64,000 nt of DNA from an uncultured Prevotella sp. (GTDB lineage Bacteria > Bacteroidota > Bacteroidia > Bacteroidales > Bacteroidaceae). A model generated the notes under the pieces. The model did no database searches. It was not told the DNA's origin and saw only the letters and a program-made list of their open reading frames with translations. Position numbers and translations under genes: made by a program. Of the stretch, positions 1 to 9,300 are shown one piece after another. The stretch lies in the NCBI GenBank assembly GCA_900314935.1, contig OMXE01000002.1, positions 62,001-126,000 on the forward strand, read 5' to 3'. The stretch's first letter is position 1. Every line of letters begins with the position of its first letter.

Positions 1-68
1 CCTTATTTAATAAGTAGTCCCATCCCTAAAAATATTCAGAGACAACACAACACAAGAGGAAACCGTTT

Positions 69-1268
69 ATGAATCAAAGAACACAGCCTACGGGGAAGGG
101 CAAAGGAATATTCCCCATCGAGAAATTCAGGAAGGTGCAGACGCCGTTCTACTATTACGACACGAATCTGCTCCGGGAAACTTTGCGTGCCATCAACCAG
201 GAGGCTGGGAAACACGAGGGGTTCTGCGTACACTATGCTATCAAGGCTAATGCCAACCCGAAGATACTCAATGTTATCTGTCAGGCAGGACTGGGTGCCG
301 ACTGTGTTAGCGGCGGGGAGATCAAAGCCTGCATCGCTGCCGGCTTCCCACCCAGTAGGATTGTTTATGCGGGTGTAGGTAAAAGTGATTGGGAGATCAA
401 TATCGGTCTGGATCACGATATCTTCTGTTTCAACGTGGAGAGCATCCCTGAACTGGAGGTCATCAACGAGCTGGCCGCTAAGAAAGGAAAGGTGGCCCGT
501 GTGGCCTTCCGACTGAATCCCAATGTGGGTGCTCACACCCATGCAAACATCACCACCGGACTGGCTGAGAACAAGTTCGGCATTGCCATGCACGACATGC
601 TGAGTGTCATTGAAGAGGCAGAAGGAATGAAGAACATCAAGGTCGTGGGTCTGCACTTCCATATCGGCAGTCAGATACTGGACATGGGTGATTTCGAAGC
701 CCTCTGTAACCGTGTCAATGAACTGCAGAACGAGCTGGAGCGCCACCACATCGTGATGGAGCACATCAACGTGGGAGGCGGTCTCGGTGTGGACTATCAG
801 CATCCCAACCGCGTTCCCATTCCCGATTTTAAGGCATACTTCGACACATATGCCAAGAAACTGAAGCTGCGTCATGGACAGACGCTTCATTTTGAGTTAG
901 GACGAGCCGTCGTAGCTCAATGCGGCAGTCTGATTACCCAAACACTATATGTGAAGCAGGGTGCCACAAAGCAGTTTACCATCGTTGATGCCGGTTTTAC
1001 CGACCTGATCCGTCCTGCCCTCTATCAGGCCTATCATAAGATTGAGAATATCACCAGTGAAGAACCCGCACAAGCATACGACGTGGTAGGTCCGATCTGT
1101 GAATCAACGGATGTGTTTGCCAAACACATTGACCTGAACGAGTGCCGCCGTGGTGACTTGTTGGCTATCCGTTCTGCGGGAGCCTACGGAGAAATCATGG
1201 CTTCAGGCTACAACTGTAGAGCATTACCTAAAGGGTATATCACTGAGGACTTTCAAGGACAGGATTAA
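69..1268 (+). CDS. lysA: Diaminopimelate decarboxylase
   Basis: PLP-dependent fold III decarboxylase that converts meso-diaminopimelate to L-lysine, the last step of the lysine pathway; cytosolic. The 399 residues match the family length. Visible motifs are the PLP lysine in HYAIKANAN (about Lys59), HIGSQ, the glycine-rich phosphate loop GGGLGVDY, ELGRAVVA, and the substrate-site cysteine in GPICESTDVFA near the C-terminus. The first ATG lies 7-8 bases after an AGAGGAAA stretch. It is followed after 44 bases by a glycosyltransferase gene. In many Bacteroidales lysA follows an aspartokinase gene, which would lie beyond the left edge; this cannot be checked here. Confidence 0.96.
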   Translation: MNQRTQPTGKGKGIFPIEKFRKVQTPFYYYDTNLLRETLRAINQEAGKHEGFCVHYAIKANANPKILNVICQAGLGADCVSGGEIKACIAAGFPPSRIVYAGVGKSDWEINIGLDHDIFCFNVESIPELEVINELAAKKGKVARVAFRLNPNVGAHTHANITTGLAENKFGIAMHDMLSVIEEAEGMKNIKVVGLHFHIGSQILDMGDFEALCNRVNELQNELERHHIVMEHINVGGGLGVDYQHPNRVPIPDFKAYFDTYAKKLKLRHGQTLHFELGRAVVAQCGSLITQTLYVKQGATKQFTIVDAGFTDLIRPALYQAYHKIENITSEEPAQAYDVVGPICESTDVFAKHIDLNECRRGDLLAIRSAGAYGEIMASGYNCRALPKGYITEDFQGQD

Positions 1269-1312
1269 AGAGTTTATCAAAACATAAATGAGTCTTAGAC
1301 AAGGTTGAATAC

Positions 1313-2482
1313 ATGATACAAATCAGTGTAACGACAATCATTATTTGTGCCATCCTCATCGTGGCGGCATTCATAACGCCACTTATCAACATTTTCTTCC
1401 GCAAGGTGGAAGATGAAGAAAGCGCGACGGATGACTCGCAGCTGCCTTGTCTGTCGGTCCTGTTGACCGTTCAAGACAATGCCAGAGAACTGGAGCAACA
1501 CCTGCCGGCAATGCTCACACAGGATTATCCTGCAGGCTTTGAGGTGATCGTGGTTGTAGGTAAGGGGGAAGACGACACCGATGATGTGCTGAAAAAGCTT
1601 TCAGCCACCTACCCTAACCTCTATACAACGTTCATACCTGACAGCTCTCGTTATATGAGCAGGAAGAAACTCGCCGTGACCTTGGGTGTGAAGGCAGCCC
1701 GACACGAATGGATTCTCATGACAGAAGCGAGCTGCCAGCCGGCTTCAGACCAATGGCTGAAGACCATGGCACGCCATTGTCAGAAAGGAACTGATATGGT
1801 TATCGGATACGGGAACTACAACGAAGAGGCCAGCGACTACAAACGCTTCGAGTGTCTTCAGGAGCAATGTTATATCCTGCGGCAAGCCAATCGGAGTACA
1901 GCCTTCCGTTGTGAACCAGGGAACTTGCTGTTCCGGAAGAGTCTCTTTCTTGACAACAGGGGATTCGAAGGGAATCTTAAATATGTACGTGGGGAATACG
2001 ACTTTATCGTTAACAAGTTCGCTGAGAAAGGAAACACGGTTATTGAGACATCACCCGAAGCATGGGTTATTGAGGATGCTCCCACCAAGAAGACATGGAA
2101 GAACAGGCACCTCTATCTCATGGAGACAAAGAGACATCTCAAACGTTCGTTCTGCTCGTTGCTGCCCTATCGACTGGATCATCTCCTCATGCATTTGAAC
2201 TACCTGCTCATCATTGGCTGTGCCTGCTATGCCTACTGGCTCATGCGACAGGGAAACGGACTCACAGAACCGTGGGTTCTATGGGGAACGGCCATCGGTG
2301 GCTTCCTCATCACGATAGTCATGCGCATCATCTTTGCCCGTAAGACCTGCTTGCAATTCGACGAGGACATCCCTTTCTGGAAGATTATCCCGTTCGAGGT
2401 TTCCAGATGCTGGCGGAATCTGATCTGGCGCATCCGATACTTCTTCTCTGATAAATACAGTTTCATCTGCCATAAGGTATAG
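1313..2482 (+). CDS. Membrane-anchored family 2 glycosyltransferase
   Basis: The protein has an N-terminal membrane segment (residues 4-27), then a GT-A domain starting LSVLLTVQDNARELEQHL, with a GEDDTDDV stretch and a late GEYDF/EDAP region, and two C-terminal membrane segments (around 285-305 and 315-335). This layout fits a processive or polyprenyl-linked inner-membrane GT2 with its active site in the cytosol. Donor and acceptor cannot be inferred. The next gene begins 7 bases downstream, and the three genes from here to fbp look like one transcript. Confidence 0.82.
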   Translation: MIQISVTTIIICAILIVAAFITPLINIFFRKVEDEESATDDSQLPCLSVLLTVQDNARELEQHLPAMLTQDYPAGFEVIVVVGKGEDDTDDVLKKLSATYPNLYTTFIPDSSRYMSRKKLAVTLGVKAARHEWILMTEASCQPASDQWLKTMARHCQKGTDMVIGYGNYNEEASDYKRFECLQEQCYILRQANRSTAFRCEPGNLLFRKSLFLDNRGFEGNLKYVRGEYDFIVNKFAEKGNTVIETSPEAWVIEDAPTKKTWKNRHLYLMETKRHLKRSFCSLLPYRLDHLLMHLNYLLIIGCACYAYWLMRQGNGLTEPWVLWGTAIGGFLITIVMRIIFARKTCLQFDEDIPFWKIIPFEVSRCWRNLIWRIRYFFSDKYSFICHKV

Positions 2483-2489
2483 AGAATCT

Positions 2490-3689
2490 ATGAGAGTCCT
2501 GCACTATATCCCGGAACGATTGCTCTCCTCCGAGGAAGAGGGGGGCTTTCACGGAAGCACAGACCTGACACGGGAATACCTTTCCGTGCTGACCACAGGT
2601 ATGGGTAAGGGAATAGAAGTGCAGGTAACCACTACACTCTCACAGTTTAAGCAGAAGGTAAAGGAGATACAGCCCGACATCGTGCATATCCACGCCTGCT
2701 GGAACATCTCTGCTTATCGGGCTCAACACTGGACCATGAAACAGCGTGTCGCTTTGGTTCTATCTCCGCACAATGGTATGCAGCCGTGGCACATCCACCA
2801 TCATTTCTGGCTCCATAAACTACCGCTGCTCATCCTTTATCAACGTCATGCCATCAAGACTGCTGATGCTATTCACGTATTCAGTCAGTCGGAACATCAG
2901 CGCATGAAGACCATTAAATGGAATACCCGTCTGGCTCTGGTTGGGAACAGCACGACCGACAGTCGGACGCAGGAGTGGCAGATGACATCAGCATTGGAAG
3001 CGCTATATCAGAAGGTGATTGACAGTAATAGCTTCCGCCTGATGACAGAGGAAGAGAAAACGGCCGAGAGCCGGATGCTCCACGAAGCAATACTGAAGGA
3101 AGAAGGTTTGGCGATACCTGAAGATCATAACGAAGGAAAAGGATTGGCACTGTCAGCAGGTTCGCTTCGAAAGATCTTTATCCATGCTCATGATGAAGGT
3201 ATTCTGCAAGAAGTGAAGAATGGTGCCTTACTTATGCGACAAAACGTGGAAGAGCTTGATGTGGAACACCTCGAGCGTTTTCCGCAGCGTATCATAAAGA
3301 ATGCTGACCCCTTGGAGCAAGAGAAGGTCTTGCCAAAGAGTCCTTTGACAAAGTCAACACTCTCCAACCTCCGACAAGATGAGAAACCCAGTGAAACAGA
3401 AACCCGACTCACGGTGATGCTCATCAACATCCAGCATGAACTGAAGCACAGGAAGCTCTCGCGCGCTCATCTCACCACCTTCTACCGCTTACTGCGGTTC
3501 GGGGAATACGATGAGGATAAGCTACTGCGCATGCTCAAGCAGCTGAAACTGCAGAAGTTCACCGCACGATTGATGCAGATCTTACATGAGACCTATTACT
3601 TGGAAGAGGGCTACATGCCCATCTCCCCTATCGATGATAAGAGAACAAATAACTTAAGAAAATCACTACAAAAATCTGACACACTATGA
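2490..3689 (+). CDS. GT4-like glycosyltransferase N-domain protein
   Basis: Residues 1-165 look like the acceptor-side Rossmann domain of GT-B (family 4) glycosyltransferases: an N-terminal MRVLHYIPE strand, DIVHIHACWN, LVLSPHNGMQPW and ADAIHVFSQSE. The remaining 235 residues are charged and helical, and I see no second Rossmann domain with the EXXXXXXXE nucleotide-sugar motif. It may be a degenerate or partner-dependent glycosyltransferase. It sits between the GT2 gene and fbp, and its stop overlaps the fbp start in an ATGA arrangement. Confidence 0.65.
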   Translation: MRVLHYIPERLLSSEEEGGFHGSTDLTREYLSVLTTGMGKGIEVQVTTTLSQFKQKVKEIQPDIVHIHACWNISAYRAQHWTMKQRVALVLSPHNGMQPWHIHHHFWLHKLPLLILYQRHAIKTADAIHVFSQSEHQRMKTIKWNTRLALVGNSTTDSRTQEWQMTSALEALYQKVIDSNSFRLMTEEEKTAESRMLHEAILKEEGLAIPEDHNEGKGLALSAGSLRKIFIHAHDEGILQEVKNGALLMRQNVEELDVEHLERFPQRIIKNADPLEQEKVLPKSPLTKSTLSNLRQDEKPSETETRLTVMLINIQHELKHRKLSRAHLTTFYRLLRFGEYDEDKLLRMLKQLKLQKFTARLMQILHETYYLEEGYMPISPIDDKRTNNLRKSLQKSDTL

Positions 3690-5674
3690 GTAACTATCGT
3701 GAAAATGTTGAGAAAGACATGCGCTACCTTGAACTGTTAGCCCAGTCGTTTCCTACTGTCGCCGCGGCAAGCACGGAGATCATTAACCTGCAGGCCATCT
3801 TGAACCTTCCCAAGGGAACAGAGCATTTCCTGGCCGACCTCCACGGGGCTTTTCCCCCGTTTCAGCATGTTCTGAAGAATGCCTCTGGAAACATCAAACG
3901 AAAGGTCAGCGAACTCTTCGGAAATGAGATCCGTGAAAGCGACAAAAGGGAACTGTGTACGCTCATCTACTACCCGGAGCAGAAACTCGAGTTGGTGAAA
4001 CAGACCGAGACGGATATGAACGACTGGTATCACATCACCATCCATCAGTTGGTGAGGGTATGCCGAGACGTCTCCAGCAAATATACGCGTTCAAAGGTAA
4101 GGAAGGCGTTGCCCGCCGATTTCTCATATATCATCCAGGAACTGTTACACGAACGGACCGAGGATACCGATAAGGCTGCATACGTGAAGATGATCATCAA
4201 TAGCATCATCGACACAGGACGGGCTGACGACTTCATCATCGCCATCTGTAATGTCATTCAACGACTGGCTATCGACAAGCTTCATATCTTAGGAGATATA
4301 TACGACCGCGGACCGGGTGCGCATCTCATTCTCGACCTGCTGCGGCAATACGAAAACTGGGATATCCAATGGGGTAACCACGACATTCTCTGGATGGGTG
4401 CCTGCGCAGGAAACGACGCATGTATCTGTAACGTTATCCGTCTTTGTCTGCGCTATGCTAACCTTACTACCCTTGAGGAGGCATACGGTATTAACCTGGT
4501 GCCCTTGGCTACCTTCGCAATGGAGACCTACGGCGATGACCCTTGTACGGAGTTCATGCCGAGGACCACTGGCGGTAGCGAGGAACTCGATGAGAAGAAT
4601 GCGCGTCTCACCGCGATGATGCACAAGGCCATCGCCGTTCTCCAATTCAAGGTGGAGGCCCAGATCTTCCACAAGCACCCCGAGTGGGGCATGGAGGACC
4701 GTGACCTGCTGAGTACCATGGATCTTGAGAAAGGTACATGCCAAGTGGATGGGAAGGAGTATCCCATGACCTCCTGTCACTTCCCCACCATCGCAGGAAA
4801 CGACAGTTATATAACGCTCACACCCGAAGAGGATGACCTTATGAAACGGCTCCACCACTCTTTCACGGTGAACGAAAAGCTGCGTAAGCACATCAAGCTG
4901 ATCTTCTCGCATGGATGCATGTACTCCATTGTGAACCATAACTTGCTGTTCCATGCTTCCTGTCCGCTCAACGCCGACGGTTCCCTGAAAGAGGTGGAAT
5001 TATATAATGGTAAGAAGTATTGCGGAAAGGACTTGATGCACCATACCGGCATGCTGATCCGCTCTGCCTTCCAAGGTGATACCAATCCGGAGGAACGCGA
5101 CTATGGTATCGACTATTTCCTCTACCTCTGGTGCGGACCAGACAGTATTCTCTTCGACAAGTCGAAGATGGCTACATTCGAGCGGTATTTCATCGCCGAC
5201 AAAGCTACGCACAAGGAAGAGAAAGGAAACTACTTCAAGCTACGCGACAATGAGGATATCTGCGACCGGATCATGGATGCCTTCGAGGTGGAAAGACCGA
5301 ACCGTCATATCATTAACGGTCATGTACCCATCCATGCCGCCGATGGCGAGAACCCCATCAAAGCCAACGGAAAGCTGATGGTCATCGATGGCGGATTCTC
5401 ACAGGCATATCATAAAACAACGGGGATTGCCGGCTACACGTTGGTCTATCACTCACGCGGCTTCCAGCTTGTACAGCATGAGCCGTTTACAAGCGAGGAA
5501 GACGCGGTGAAACGCGGAATCGATATCAAGAGTACCACGCAGATCGTTGAGATGACTGCCCAGCGCATGCTCGTGGCAGACACGGATATCGGTACGGAAC
5601 TGAAAAAGCAAGTAGCAGACTTGCTTGAACTACTCTACGCCTACCGCCACGGCTTTATCAAGGAGAAGCGGTAG
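3686..5674 (+). CDS. fbp: Fructose-1,6-bisphosphatase, class III
   Basis: Gluconeogenic phosphatase that hydrolyses fructose 1,6-bisphosphate to fructose 6-phosphate. The length (662 residues) is that of the large Firmicutes/Bacteroidota class III enzyme. Metallophosphoesterase signatures are present: LGDIYDRGPGAH, WGNHDILWMGA, FSHGCMYS and NGHVPIHAADGENP. The start overlaps the previous stop by four bases, suggesting translational coupling. It converges on the DUF3127 gene with 21 bases between the two stops. Confidence 0.95.
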   Translation: MSNYRENVEKDMRYLELLAQSFPTVAAASTEIINLQAILNLPKGTEHFLADLHGAFPPFQHVLKNASGNIKRKVSELFGNEIRESDKRELCTLIYYPEQKLELVKQTETDMNDWYHITIHQLVRVCRDVSSKYTRSKVRKALPADFSYIIQELLHERTEDTDKAAYVKMIINSIIDTGRADDFIIAICNVIQRLAIDKLHILGDIYDRGPGAHLILDLLRQYENWDIQWGNHDILWMGACAGNDACICNVIRLCLRYANLTTLEEAYGINLVPLATFAMETYGDDPCTEFMPRTTGGSEELDEKNARLTAMMHKAIAVLQFKVEAQIFHKHPEWGMEDRDLLSTMDLEKGTCQVDGKEYPMTSCHFPTIAGNDSYITLTPEEDDLMKRLHHSFTVNEKLRKHIKLIFSHGCMYSIVNHNLLFHASCPLNADGSLKEVELYNGKKYCGKDLMHHTGMLIRSAFQGDTNPEERDYGIDYFLYLWCGPDSILFDKSKMATFERYFIADKATHKEEKGNYFKLRDNEDICDRIMDAFEVERPNRHIINGHVPIHAADGENPIKANGKLMVIDGGFSQAYHKTTGIAGYTLVYHSRGFQLVQHEPFTSEEDAVKRGIDIKSTTQIVEMTAQRMLVADTDIGTELKKQVADLLELLYAYRHGFIKEKR

Positions 5675-5695
5675 GACTATCACGTAAAGTACTGA

Positions 5696-6151
5696 TTAGA
5701 AGGGAAGGTCGTCTGCGGAATTCTCTCCTTCCTGCTGCTGTACCGGGGGGAAAGGATTCTCCTGAGCTGCCGGTGTAGCGGTCGGTGTAGCTGGAGCAAA
5801 TCCTGCTGGCGGCGGAGGGAAGGCACCTGGAGCAGCCATTGGCTGGGCACCCATGGCAGCAGCCTGAGCAGCAGCGGGATCAACACGGTCAACGCGCCAT
5901 GCGGAAAGGGTGTTGTACCATCTTCCCTGATACTCACGAGCGTCCACGTCAAAACTTACACGTAGTTCCTCGCCTACTTGGATGTTCATGTTAGAGATAC
6001 GGTCGGCGCCAAAAACCCTGAAGCAACACTTACGCGGATACTGGTCGTGTGTCTCAATCACATATTCCTGACTCTTCCACGCATTTCCTGTACGTGGAGA
6101 TACGCCTCCCTGCTCTGGGAGAACGGCTATCACTTTACCTTCTATTTCCAT
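5696..6151 (-). CDS. DUF3127 OB-fold-like protein with SSB-type acidic tail
   Basis: Residues 1-90 match the DUF3127 family (MEIEGKVIAVLPEQGG, a central GEELRVSFDVDARE strand), which looks like a small OB fold. It continues into a low-complexity Ala/Pro/Gln linker (about 95-140) and ends DDLPF, very like the acidic tip of single-stranded DNA-binding protein that recruits partners. I infer a single-strand nucleic-acid-binding role; nothing in the sequence proves it. It is divergent from dnaN. Confidence 0.8.
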   Translation of the reverse strand: MEIEGKVIAVLPEQGGVSPRTGNAWKSQEYVIETHDQYPRKCCFRVFGADRISNMNIQVGEELRVSFDVDAREYQGRWYNTLSAWRVDRVDPAAAQAAAMGAQPMAAPGAFPPPPAGFAPATPTATPAAQENPFPPVQQQEGENSADDLPF

Positions 6152-6329
6152 ATTAATCTATTTATTTATTCGTTTGATTGTCTGTCTTTCTTCGAAAAGT
6201 TGGCGTCTGATTTTGCAAAACGTCGTACCTTTTTGCTTACGGAGTGCGAAATTAATAAAATAGTTCTTAATCTGAAAACATTTTAAGCGTTTTTTTATTC
6301 TTTTATTTTTTTATTCTTCTATTTTTTCG

Positions 6330-6337
6330 TATTTTTG
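6330..6337 (+). promoter_or_regulatory. -7 box of dnaN promoter
   Basis: TATTTTTG fits the Bacteroidota -7 element TAnnTTTG, 44 bases before the dnaN ATG. No clear TTTG -33 element precedes it; the upstream sequence is a T/A-rich tract. Confidence 0.5.
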
Positions 6338-6381
6338 TAGCCAATTAATAGGAATAGGTAATAACTAAAAGCATCATACAA

Positions 6382-7506
6382 ATGAGATTTACACTTTCAA
6401 GCTCTGCATTGAGCAGCCGACTGTCTATTCTCTCCAAGGTGATTAACAGCAAAAACGCGCTGCCCATATTGGATTGTTTTCTTTTTGAAGTCGTGAACAA
6501 CACACTGACCATCACCGCTTCCGACAGCGAGAACGTGATGAAGACAAGCATGCCGCTCGATGACAGCGACGGTGAGGGAAAGTTTGCCGTGAACAACCGG
6601 ACTATCCTTGATGCCGTGAAGGAACTGCCAGAGCAGCCACTGACCATCGACGTGGATACGCAAAGCTATGTCATCAAGGTGATCTATCAGAATGGTTTGT
6701 ACAACTTCACAGGACAGAATGCAGAGGAATACCCCATGGCACAGACCATGCCAGAGGGAGCGTTCACCCTGACACTCGCATCAAACGTGTTGTCAGACAA
6801 CATCAGCCGTTCTGTCTTTGCTACAGCTACTGAGGAGTTGCGCCCGGTAATGAACGGTATTTACTTCGACTTGACTCCTGATGCACTGGCCATTGTAGCC
6901 AGTGATGGACATAAGTTGGTACGCAACCGCAACTTCAGTATCAAGACAGAAACACCCACCTCTTTTATATTACCTAAGAAACCGGCGAACTTGCTGAAGG
7001 GTGTTCTGGCAAAAGACGACAGCGAGGTGATCATGCGCTTTGACGACCGCAATGCGGAGATTACCTTCGGTGACACCGTACTGCTGTGCCGCCTGATCGA
7101 AGGTCGTTACCCCAACTACAACAGTGTGATTCCTCAGGACAATCCCAACCAGCTTACTATCGACCGCAAGGTGCTCATCGGCGCTTTACGTCGTGTATTG
7201 CCCTTCGCCAGCGAAAGCAGTCAGTTGGTTAGGTTACACCTGGAAGCAGGAAAGTTGGAGATCTCATCAGAAGATATTGACTTCTCTACCAGCGCCAAGG
7301 AAGAGATTCCTTGCGACTACAACGGCAACATCATGAGTATCGGTTTCAAGGGTACATCGCTGAGCGATATCCTCAACAACCTGGCAAGCAACGAGGTTGA
7401 ACTGCAGCTGGCTGATCCCAGTCGTCCTTGTCTGATTGTTCCCAGTGAGCAACCGGAAAACGAGGACATCCTGATGCTCATCATGCCCATGCTCCTGAAC
7501 GACTGA
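6382..7506 (+). CDS. dnaN: DNA polymerase III sliding clamp (beta subunit)
   Basis: Ring-shaped processivity clamp that tethers the replicative polymerase to DNA. The 374 residues and the three-domain layout match DnaN. Conserved stretches include MRFTLSSSALSSRLSIL at the start, RPVMNGIYFDL in the middle domain, DGHKLV, EGRYPNYNSVIP, and a C-terminal end in which ILMLIMPMLLND replaces the usual MPMRL close. It heads a run of DNA-maintenance genes (exonuclease, DUF4835, recN) with gaps of 11 bases or fewer. Confidence 0.97.
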   Translation: MRFTLSSSALSSRLSILSKVINSKNALPILDCFLFEVVNNTLTITASDSENVMKTSMPLDDSDGEGKFAVNNRTILDAVKELPEQPLTIDVDTQSYVIKVIYQNGLYNFTGQNAEEYPMAQTMPEGAFTLTLASNVLSDNISRSVFATATEELRPVMNGIYFDLTPDALAIVASDGHKLVRNRNFSIKTETPTSFILPKKPANLLKGVLAKDDSEVIMRFDDRNAEITFGDTVLLCRLIEGRYPNYNSVIPQDNPNQLTIDRKVLIGALRRVLPFASESSQLVRLHLEAGKLEISSEDIDFSTSAKEEIPCDYNGNIMSIGFKGTSLSDILNNLASNEVELQLADPSRPCLIVPSEQPENEDILMLIMPMLLND

Positions 7507-7517
7507 TCTGAAACGAC

Positions 7518-8372
7518 ATGAAATTGAATCTTACAAAGCCCCTTATTGTCTTCGATCTGGAGACAACGGGGCTTGATCTTGTTAAGGACAGGATCATACA
7601 GATATCTTATATAAAGGTCTTCCCCGATGGCACTGAGCAGCGGGAGAACTTGTTCATGAACCCCGAGCGCCCCATCCCCGTTGAGGTGATGCAGCTGACG
7701 GGTATCACCAACGAGCAGGTACAAGACCAGCCCACCTTCAAACAGCTATCCACGAAACTTGCGCAGCAGTTTACGGGATGCGACTTCGCTGGCTTCAACT
7801 CCAACCACTTCGACGTACCGATGCTGGCTGAGGAATTCCTCCGTGCAGGTGTGGACTTCGACTTCTCCAAGTGCCGATTGATTGATGCGCAGACCATCTT
7901 CCATAAGATGGAGCGACGCAACTTGGCTGCCGCCTATAAGTTCTACTGCGGTAGGAAGATGGAAGATGACTTCACTGCCCACAAGGCAGATGAAGACACA
8001 GAGGCTACCTACCGCGTACTGATGGCTGAGCTTGACATGTATGCACCAGGAAAACAGGAAGAGCCTGACCGTCAGCTGAACAACGACATGGAAGAGCTTG
8101 CCCGGTTCTCCAAGACCAACGATAACGTGGATTTCGCCGGAAGGATTGTGTGGAAAGACGTGACGGATGCACAGGGGAACGTGATGACCGACAAGGACGG
8201 GAAGCCACGGAAGTATGAGGTATTCAACTTCGGCAAATACAAAGGATGGGGTGTGGCTGACGTGCTGCACCGTGACCCGGGCTATTACAGTTGGATGCTG
8301 TCGAGTGATTTCACCTACGACACCAAGCAGGTGCTGACAAGAATCCGTCTGCGCGAGTTTAATAACCGATAG
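7518..8372 (+). CDS. DnaQ-like 3'-5' exonuclease
   Basis: DEDD-family exonuclease. Exo I is VFDLETTGLDL, Exo II is FAGFNSNHFDVPML, and Exo III is HKADEDTEATYRVL. Residues 225-284 form a second small domain (FNFGKYKGWGVADVL, GYYSWMLSSDF) of the exodeoxyribonuclease X C-terminal type. It could serve as proofreader or as a repair nuclease; its position between the clamp and recN favours replication or repair. Confidence 0.88.
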   Translation: MKLNLTKPLIVFDLETTGLDLVKDRIIQISYIKVFPDGTEQRENLFMNPERPIPVEVMQLTGITNEQVQDQPTFKQLSTKLAQQFTGCDFAGFNSNHFDVPMLAEEFLRAGVDFDFSKCRLIDAQTIFHKMERRNLAAAYKFYCGRKMEDDFTAHKADEDTEATYRVLMAELDMYAPGKQEEPDRQLNNDMEELARFSKTNDNVDFAGRIVWKDVTDAQGNVMTDKDGKPRKYEVFNFGKYKGWGVADVLHRDPGYYSWMLSSDFTYDTKQVLTRIRLREFNNR

Positions 8373-8376
8373 GTAC

Positions 8377-9291
8377 ATGACAATGGAAAAGAAGATACTG
8401 ACATGGCTGTTTGCCCTCATCTCCCTCTGCTCCATGCCCTCTCAAGGACAGGAGCTACTGGCTAAGGTTACCATTAACCACAACCAGATACAGGGAACAG
8501 ATGCCAGCGTCTTCGAGAACCTACAACAGACACTCGAACAGTTCATCAACGACAGGCAGTGGACCAATCTGCATTTCCAGAAGAATGAACGGATCAACTG
8601 TAACTTCAATATCACAGTTACGAAATACGACCAGAGTGAGAACCTGTTCAACTGTACGGCACTGATTCTGGCCAACAGACCGGTCTTCAACGCTTCGTAC
8701 ACCACCACCTTATATAATAATAGGGATGCTGACTTCAATTTCCAGTTTGCGCAGTTCGACCAGCTGAACTTCAACGAAGAGCAGATCGACAACCAGCTGA
8801 CTGCCCTCATCGCCTATTATGCCTATCTGATTATTGGTATGGATCTTGATTCTTTCTCCCCCATGGGTGGAGAGGATATCCTGCAGCGGTGTCTGAACCT
8901 GGCCAATAATGCGCAGAACCTGAACTTCCCTGGATGGAAGGCATTTGACAATAGCCGAAACCGGTTCGCCATCATCAACGACTACATGGAAGGGGCTATG
9001 AAACCGTTCCGCCAGTTGCAATACGACTACTATCGTACTGGTCTTGACGAGATGGCCAATAACGTGGAGCGCGGCAGGACAAATATCAGTACCGCTTTGG
9101 AGAACCTGAAGAAGAGTCATGAAGACCGTCCGCTGAGTCTGCTCCCGCAGATCTGGACCGACTATAAGAAAGAGGAGCTGGCCAATATATATAAAGGTAA
9201 AGGAACACAAAAGGAGAAAGAGGCTATCTATGATATCCTGTTCTCCATCAATGCTTCGCAGAACAACTACTGGGAGCGAATCAAAGAATAG
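8377..9291 (+). CDS. DUF4835 family protein (PorD-like)
   Basis: A secreted protein of about 300 residues with a signal peptide (MEKKILTWLFALISLCSM, cut near SQGQE). The tandem ATGs at 8377 and 8383 are both possible starts. The body matches the DUF4835 family, which I recall being named PorD, a type IX secretion-associated periplasmic protein; that name is from memory. The exonuclease stop is four bases upstream, and recN begins nine bases downstream. Confidence 0.75.
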   Translation: MTMEKKILTWLFALISLCSMPSQGQELLAKVTINHNQIQGTDASVFENLQQTLEQFINDRQWTNLHFQKNERINCNFNITVTKYDQSENLFNCTALILANRPVFNASYTTTLYNNRDADFNFQFAQFDQLNFNEEQIDNQLTALIAYYAYLIIGMDLDSFSPMGGEDILQRCLNLANNAQNLNFPGWKAFDNSRNRFAIINDYMEGAMKPFRQLQYDYYRTGLDEMANNVERGRTNISTALENLKKSHEDRPLSLLPQIWTDYKKEELANIYKGKGTQKEKEAIYDILFSINASQNNYWERIKE

Positions 9292-9300
9292 TCAGACCTC

